This document shows, one piece after another, positions 31,641 through 34,905 of a stretch of 34,905 nt of DNA. Source of the DNA: a virus; IMG/VR virus record IMGVR_UViG_3300042353_000155, positions 1 to 34,905 of that record, one strand, 5' to 3'. Position 1 is the stretch's first letter, and every line of letters starts with the position of its first letter. The notes beneath the pieces are model-generated. The model saw only the letters and a list, made by a program, of their open reading frames with translations. It did not search any database and was not told the DNA's origin. The translations under genes were made by a program, and so were the position numbers.

Positions 31641-31750
31641 TTGTAGATAAATGGATCACGTTTGCGTAATTCTTCGAGCCGTTCTTTAAAACGTTTGCGT
31701 TCTTGATACTTGTACCAAGGTCGTAATAAAAAATCAATTATTCGTTTCAT
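31637..31750 (-). CDS. Small basic protein between primase and carbamoyltransferase (37 aa)
   Basis: MKRIIDFLLRPWYKYQERKR then FKERLEELRKRDPFIYK. ATG lies in the last codons of the primase gene and the TGA overlaps the next ATG (ATGA). I recall short conserved proteins ending ELRKRDPFIY(K) in T4-like cyanophages. Amphipathic basic helix; could bind the replisome or a membrane. Function unknown. Confidence 0.75.
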   Translation of the reverse strand: MKRIIDFLLRPWYKYQERKRFKERLEELRKRDPFIYK

Positions 31751-32714
31751 GTTCTTCCTTAAACCATTTCTTTGCCTTAAGTTGTATCTTAAGGCTGTTG
31801 GATTCTTTAGCGGATGTTATTAGGTATAATGTTGCTAGTCTACCTAACTTAACTACTGCATCGTTTACATCTTTAATGCCTTCGGGCCAGTTGGGCATAC
31901 TTACTGACCAGCCATACTCTAATGCTTGCTCTATTGTCTTAGGTCCTTCGTGATCTCTATCGGGAACAAGAACAATTTCCCTACCCAATTGCTTGAGTAG
32001 CCAGTTTTGGCTGTCTTTAATCTCAGCACCTAACAATGCACATCCATCAATACTTATCGCGTCAAACGGGCCTTCACATACAATTACGAAGTCTCGATTA
32101 TTTGCTTGCCTATCTAAATTAAACACATATCCCGGTTGTTGCTCACTGATGTACTTGGGTTTAGTGTCGCCTATGGCCCGAGCTGTGTAACCCACAATGA
32201 CATTGTCTTTGAGGAACGGTATGATTACTCTATTGCTAAACCCTATTTTAGGTGTCCAATAAAATGGATAATCTTCGAGATATAAACTTCTACTTGAAAG
32301 ATATTCAAGCACAGGAATGAGCTTTTCCGGGATATGGTCTAAACTTGATATAAGTTCGCTATCCAAAGGCATTGCTCTAGGTTCAAACTTGGGTACTATG
32401 CTTTGTATAATTGTATTGGAATTGTCATTAAGACGCAGTGCTTCTAGCTTTAATTGGCTAATAGTATCATCGCCCATGTTGAGCAATTGCATGAACTTGT
32501 TCATCTTTTGACTAATAGTTCTGCCGGGTTGCCAACTGCATTTGAACTGGCAATTAAAACAATGATAGCTTACTGCATCGCCACCGTTAATAATAAAGCC
32601 GCCACGCTGTCTTTTATCGTCACAGCAAGGGGCATTAAAACTTATCCATCCGCTTGGAGTTTGTTTTCTTTTACCAGGTAAGTATTGTAGTAGTGTGTCT
32701 GCTATTAGGCCCAT
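31734..32714 (-). CDS. 61: DNA primase, T4 gp61 type (326 aa)
   Basis: Makes RNA primers for lagging-strand synthesis with the helicase. N-terminal zinc-binding region: C30-C31 then C52-x-x-C55 (YHCFNCQFKCSW). TOPRIM core: IVCEGPFDAISIDG with the catalytic Glu near residue 213, and LVPDRDHEG with the DxD pair near 251. Length fits gp61 (342 aa). Ends in an overlap with the 37-aa gene. Confidence 0.9.
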   Translation of the reverse strand: MGLIADTLLQYLPGKRKQTPSGWISFNAPCCDDKRQRGGFIINGGDAVSYHCFNCQFKCSWQPGRTISQKMNKFMQLLNMGDDTISQLKLEALRLNDNSNTIIQSIVPKFEPRAMPLDSELISSLDHIPEKLIPVLEYLSSRSLYLEDYPFYWTPKIGFSNRVIIPFLKDNVIVGYTARAIGDTKPKYISEQQPGYVFNLDRQANNRDFVIVCEGPFDAISIDGCALLGAEIKDSQNWLLKQLGREIVLVPDRDHEGPKTIEQALEYGWSVSMPNWPEGIKDVNDAVVKLGRLATLYLITSAKESNSLKIQLKAKKWFKEEHETNN

Positions 32715-32726
32715 GCCTAATTATAC

Positions 32727-33554
32727 TTAATTTACCACTACTTTGTCAACAGTTCCGGTTGGACTAGCACCATATAGTCCAAGTAATGTTGGATCTAAAT
32801 ATGTCCAGACTACTCTAAAATAATTGTAATCACCAACTGGCAATGTAAACGATTGAGTAAATGTTCCAGTACCTACTGGAGGTGTAAATGTAACTAATTT
32901 TACACCATTACGATTAAATGATTCTACACTAATGGTAGAATCCTTGGTTGCTTCAATATACATCTCACCGGTATAATCGGTATAAGTTATATCAAATGAC
33001 ATTTCAGTTGTTGGTATAGCTTCGTAAAATTTACAAGGAATAGCACTGGTATGATTTTTTACATTACCCATCAAATCAATTTCACCGCTGAATCTATCGT
33101 AAACTTTCTCATTCCTAAATGTTGGCATTGCATCTCCAACTAATTCAAATTTGCCCACTGCTCCGAATCTACTGTCAGCATACAACATAACATCGTTGCC
33201 ATCTTTAAGGGCAGTAACACTGTATTTTAAATATTGGCTGGATAATTCAGTTAAATCTTCTTGAGGAATAGTAACAGCGGCAATACCTTTCAATGCAGTT
33301 GGAGTAACAGTGTATGGACTATTTTCTAAAGCATTTCCTTGAGCATCCATTATGTTTAATTCTATCTGAGTCAGCGTGGCCAAATCGATGCGTTTTTGAT
33401 CTGCGTTCTTTATATCGAACTCAATGGTGTTATCGATGCCATTATATATTTTTACATTTCTCTGATACACGTTTGTATACTCCACAGTAAATCCTGCCAA
33501 ATTGGCTAATAGTTCAACTCTATTAGGATATAAATAACTTGAAATTTTTTGCAT
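32727..33554 (-). CDS. Putative virion structural protein, baseplate/fibre type (275 aa)
   Basis: MQKISSYLYPNRVELLANLA start, then NVYQRNVKIYNGIDNTIEFD, which looks like the Ig-like N-terminal domain of baseplate or fibre-associated proteins; three or four successive beta-domains follow (PTALKGIAAVTIPQEDL; ITYTDYTGEMYIEATKDSTI; FTLPVGDYNYFRVVW). Low Cys, beta-rich. AAAGG SD. CATAAATA, a late-promoter-like word, about 20 bases upstream, is shared with the divergent 33580 gene region. Confidence 0.7.
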   Translation of the reverse strand: MQKISSYLYPNRVELLANLAGFTVEYTNVYQRNVKIYNGIDNTIEFDIKNADQKRIDLATLTQIELNIMDAQGNALENSPYTVTPTALKGIAAVTIPQEDLTELSSQYLKYSVTALKDGNDVMLYADSRFGAVGKFELVGDAMPTFRNEKVYDRFSGEIDLMGNVKNHTSAIPCKFYEAIPTTEMSFDITYTDYTGEMYIEATKDSTISVESFNRNGVKLVTFTPPVGTGTFTQSFTLPVGDYNYFRVVWTYLDPTLLGLYGASPTGTVDKVVVN

Positions 33555-33579
33555 CTGACAGGACCTTTATATACTATTT

Positions 33580-33954
33580 ATGGCAAAACTAAGAGACGAT
33601 ATCGAACAGAAATTACCCTTTATATCCGTGTTAAACTACGGTGAGGAAGAATACGTGGGCATTATTATAAACCAGGATCAATTCGTCACAAGTTTTTATG
33701 ACCTTAATGCCATTAAGACTGCTGAAGAGAAAACATTGTTCTTAGAAATAGGCGAAACATGGTGGTGGGAATCAAATAGACAATTTCCCATCAACATATT
33801 CTGCAGAGAAATGATACACCCATTCCACTATGCTATCAAAACATTCAACAGCAAAGATACACGATTATTGTTGGGCCCGTGTGTAAATCTCATGAACTTG
33901 ACTCTCAAACGTGTGAAACGCAAGAGTGTACAGTTAGTTCGAAAGGTTCGTTAA
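33580..33954 (+). CDS. Conserved hypothetical phage protein (124 aa)
   Basis: MAKLRDDIEQKLPFISVLNY then EEYVGIIINQDQFVTSFYDL and a basic tail LKRVKRKSVQLVRKVR. I recall this MAKLRDDIEQKLPFISVLxYGxxEYVGII pattern in many T4-like phages; function unknown. Only rightward gene in this end of the window; divergent from 33554 and overlapping the 3' end of the DnaE-like gene by 21 nt. Contains WWWESNRQFPINIF. Confidence 0.85.
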   Translation: MAKLRDDIEQKLPFISVLNYGEEEYVGIIINQDQFVTSFYDLNAIKTAEEKTLFLEIGETWWWESNRQFPINIFCREMIHPFHYAIKTFNSKDTRLLLGPCVNLMNLTLKRVKRKSVQLVRKVR

Positions 33955-34509
33955 ATTTTCACAAATTAGATTCATTTGCACAACAATCACGTGTGCGTAT
34001 GCTATAGAATGACTGTGTTTGAAAAAATACTCATCATTCTCTGGTTTGGTCCAAATCTCCGTCATCACTGTCGTCCAATCTTTCCCAATCAGGTAACGTT
34101 TTGCCGGACGTATCATTGCCAACACTGCCGCTAACTGTTCTATAGATCCAGGTTTCATTTGTCGAAGAATAGGTCCATGCCCATTCACGTGGAACAAATT
34201 GTTCACGAAGTCGTCTTCCAAGAGTAAATCCCATAGTGGTTCAGTCTCCAATAATTGAGTCAAATGCTCTTTGCTTTTAACACCATCATACACACTAACA
34301 TTTAAAAAATCTATTTTAAAATAACCTCTATCTTCTGCTGTTTTATAATCTATAGTACTTATTCCTGTGATAGGATTGTACGGAATACTAGTGCAATATA
34401 CTCCAGTATTGTGTTTTTTAAAAATACCCTTGTCGTCAATAGCCGCAACCACGTGCTTGAATTTTTTCAAAGCAATTGATCTATCAGCAAAGTCAATATC
34501 AACATCCAT
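33934..34509 (-). CDS. Miniature DnaE-like (Pol III alpha) protein (191 aa)
   Basis: Motifs appear in the order of bacterial DNA polymerase III alpha palm/fingers: VDIDFADR (D4, D6; compare PDFDVDF in E. coli DnaE with D401/D403), HNTGVYCT (compare GVHAGG), YFKIDFLNVSVYDG (D67; compare FDFLGL with D555), LFHVNGHGPILRQMKPGSIE then QLAAVLAMIRPAKR (compare FQLESRGMKDLIKRLQP...ALVALFRPG), and FKHSHSIAYAHVIVVQ (compare SHAxxYAxxxYQ). All three catalytic Asp positions are kept in a sixth of the usual length; PHP, thumb and OB parts are missing. It may be a relic with new function, a clamp/helicase adaptor or a minimal enzyme. Confidence 0.7.
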   Translation of the reverse strand: MDVDIDFADRSIALKKFKHVVAAIDDKGIFKKHNTGVYCTSIPYNPITGISTIDYKTAEDRGYFKIDFLNVSVYDGVKSKEHLTQLLETEPLWDLLLEDDFVNNLFHVNGHGPILRQMKPGSIEQLAAVLAMIRPAKRYLIGKDWTTVMTEIWTKPENDEYFFKHSHSIAYAHVIVVQMNLICENLTNLSN

Positions 34510-34905
34510 TATATATTACTCTCTCTAACTACTTCTTTAACCAACGCAACATCTGCTGGAAGTTTTTTAAATTTACTCATCCAGAATTGGAGATCAATAG
34601 TTGATCCAATTGCTGACAATTGTTCATCATTTAATTTACGCAACATCTCTTTACCGCTATTGCTATTTAAAATTAGCCACGGACTCACTTTTCCATCTTT
34701 AATATCATAACAAGCACGACTTAAACTAACATATAGAAAGTAATGATTCCATTGTGCATTATTATCATCACCCCATTTCATCATGTGTGTAATGCTACGT
34801 TGTAGTGCAGTTTCTACTGTTTCGACCCGGATAAGATCAAGTACATATTTTTCGTAAAGTTCATCTCTACACCATTGATCCAGTTTAACGCCGCTAACCA
34901 CCACG
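34509..34905 (-). CDS. Hypothetical protein, 5' end outside window
   Basis: Open frame reaching the right edge; at least 131 codons, start not visible (a GTG at the very edge is possible). Helical, with MMKWGDDNNAQWNHYFLYVS, RACYDIKDGKVSPWLILNSN and FWMSKFKKLPADVALVKEVV. Adjacent to the DnaE-like gene (the stop shares its ATG), so probably co-translated with it. Not recognised. Confidence 0.7.
   Translation of the reverse strand, partial: VVVSGVKLDQWCRDELYEKYVLDLIRVETVETALQRSITHMMKWGDDNNAQWNHYFLYVSLSRACYDIKDGKVSPWLILNSNSGKEMLRKLNDEQLSAIGSTIDLQFWMSKFKKLPADVALVKEVVRESNI

Overview
The window reads as an internal stretch of a double-stranded DNA phage genome, most likely a T4-type myovirus of a Gram-negative aquatic bacterium. 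Evidence: a T4 gp41-type helicase and gp61-type primase, three phage-borne tRNA genes, dozens of tightly packed small genes joined by ATGA start/stop overlaps, and strong host sigma-70 promoters. The host and exact phage genus cannot be fixed from sequence alone.

Layout. (1) 1-11522, leftward: one long operon of about 41 overlapping genes read from a consensus promoter at 11494-11522. It starts with a SWIM zinc-finger gene, runs through an array of paralogous 64-93 codon genes (here called the NERI family: MNERI start, FAELIVREC core, HFGVEE end), then an SGNH hydrolase, a HAD-type nucleotidase, a SulP anion transporter, a secreted S11 D,D-peptidase and a second small family ending in LRWAE-like motifs. 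(2) 11523-13439: divergent intergenic region with a short repeat family, a few small ORFs, and a cluster of seven DnaA boxes (13153-13276), a strong candidate replication origin. (3) 13440-26352, rightward: many small genes, most with their own TTGAC-17 bp-TATAAT promoter, commonly lying across the stop codon of the gene before; tRNA-Asp, tRNA-Ile2 and tRNA-Arg; two ORF-free transcription units; three more NERI genes; an AAA ATPase at the end. (4) 26353-26827: structured intergenic region with a terminator. (5) 26828-34905: an M48 metallopeptidase (+), then mostly leftward virion-like and replication genes: GNAT-like protein, DnaB/gp41 helicase, carbamoyltransferase, a 37-residue peptide, gp61 primase, a structural protein and a miniature DnaE-like protein.

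How it fits together. Transcription and probably replication diverge from the 11.5-13.4 kb region. The two arms use different expression logic. In the left arm the last codons of a gene (GVEE, GVEL, GVEQ, LRWAE) also spell the Shine-Dalgarno sequence and overlapping start of the next gene, so genes act as interchangeable translational cassettes. In the right arm the last codons (often V-D-stop or x-stop-C) spell the -35 box of the next promoter, so genes act as transcriptional cassettes. Chimeric genes and a near-identical segment shared by opposite arms suggest these cassettes are shuffled and duplicated. Other notable items are a 191-residue DnaE-like protein keeping the three expected catalytic aspartates, a multi-stem structured RNA upstream of tRNA-Asp, and a small protein with an SSB-like acidic C-terminal tip.
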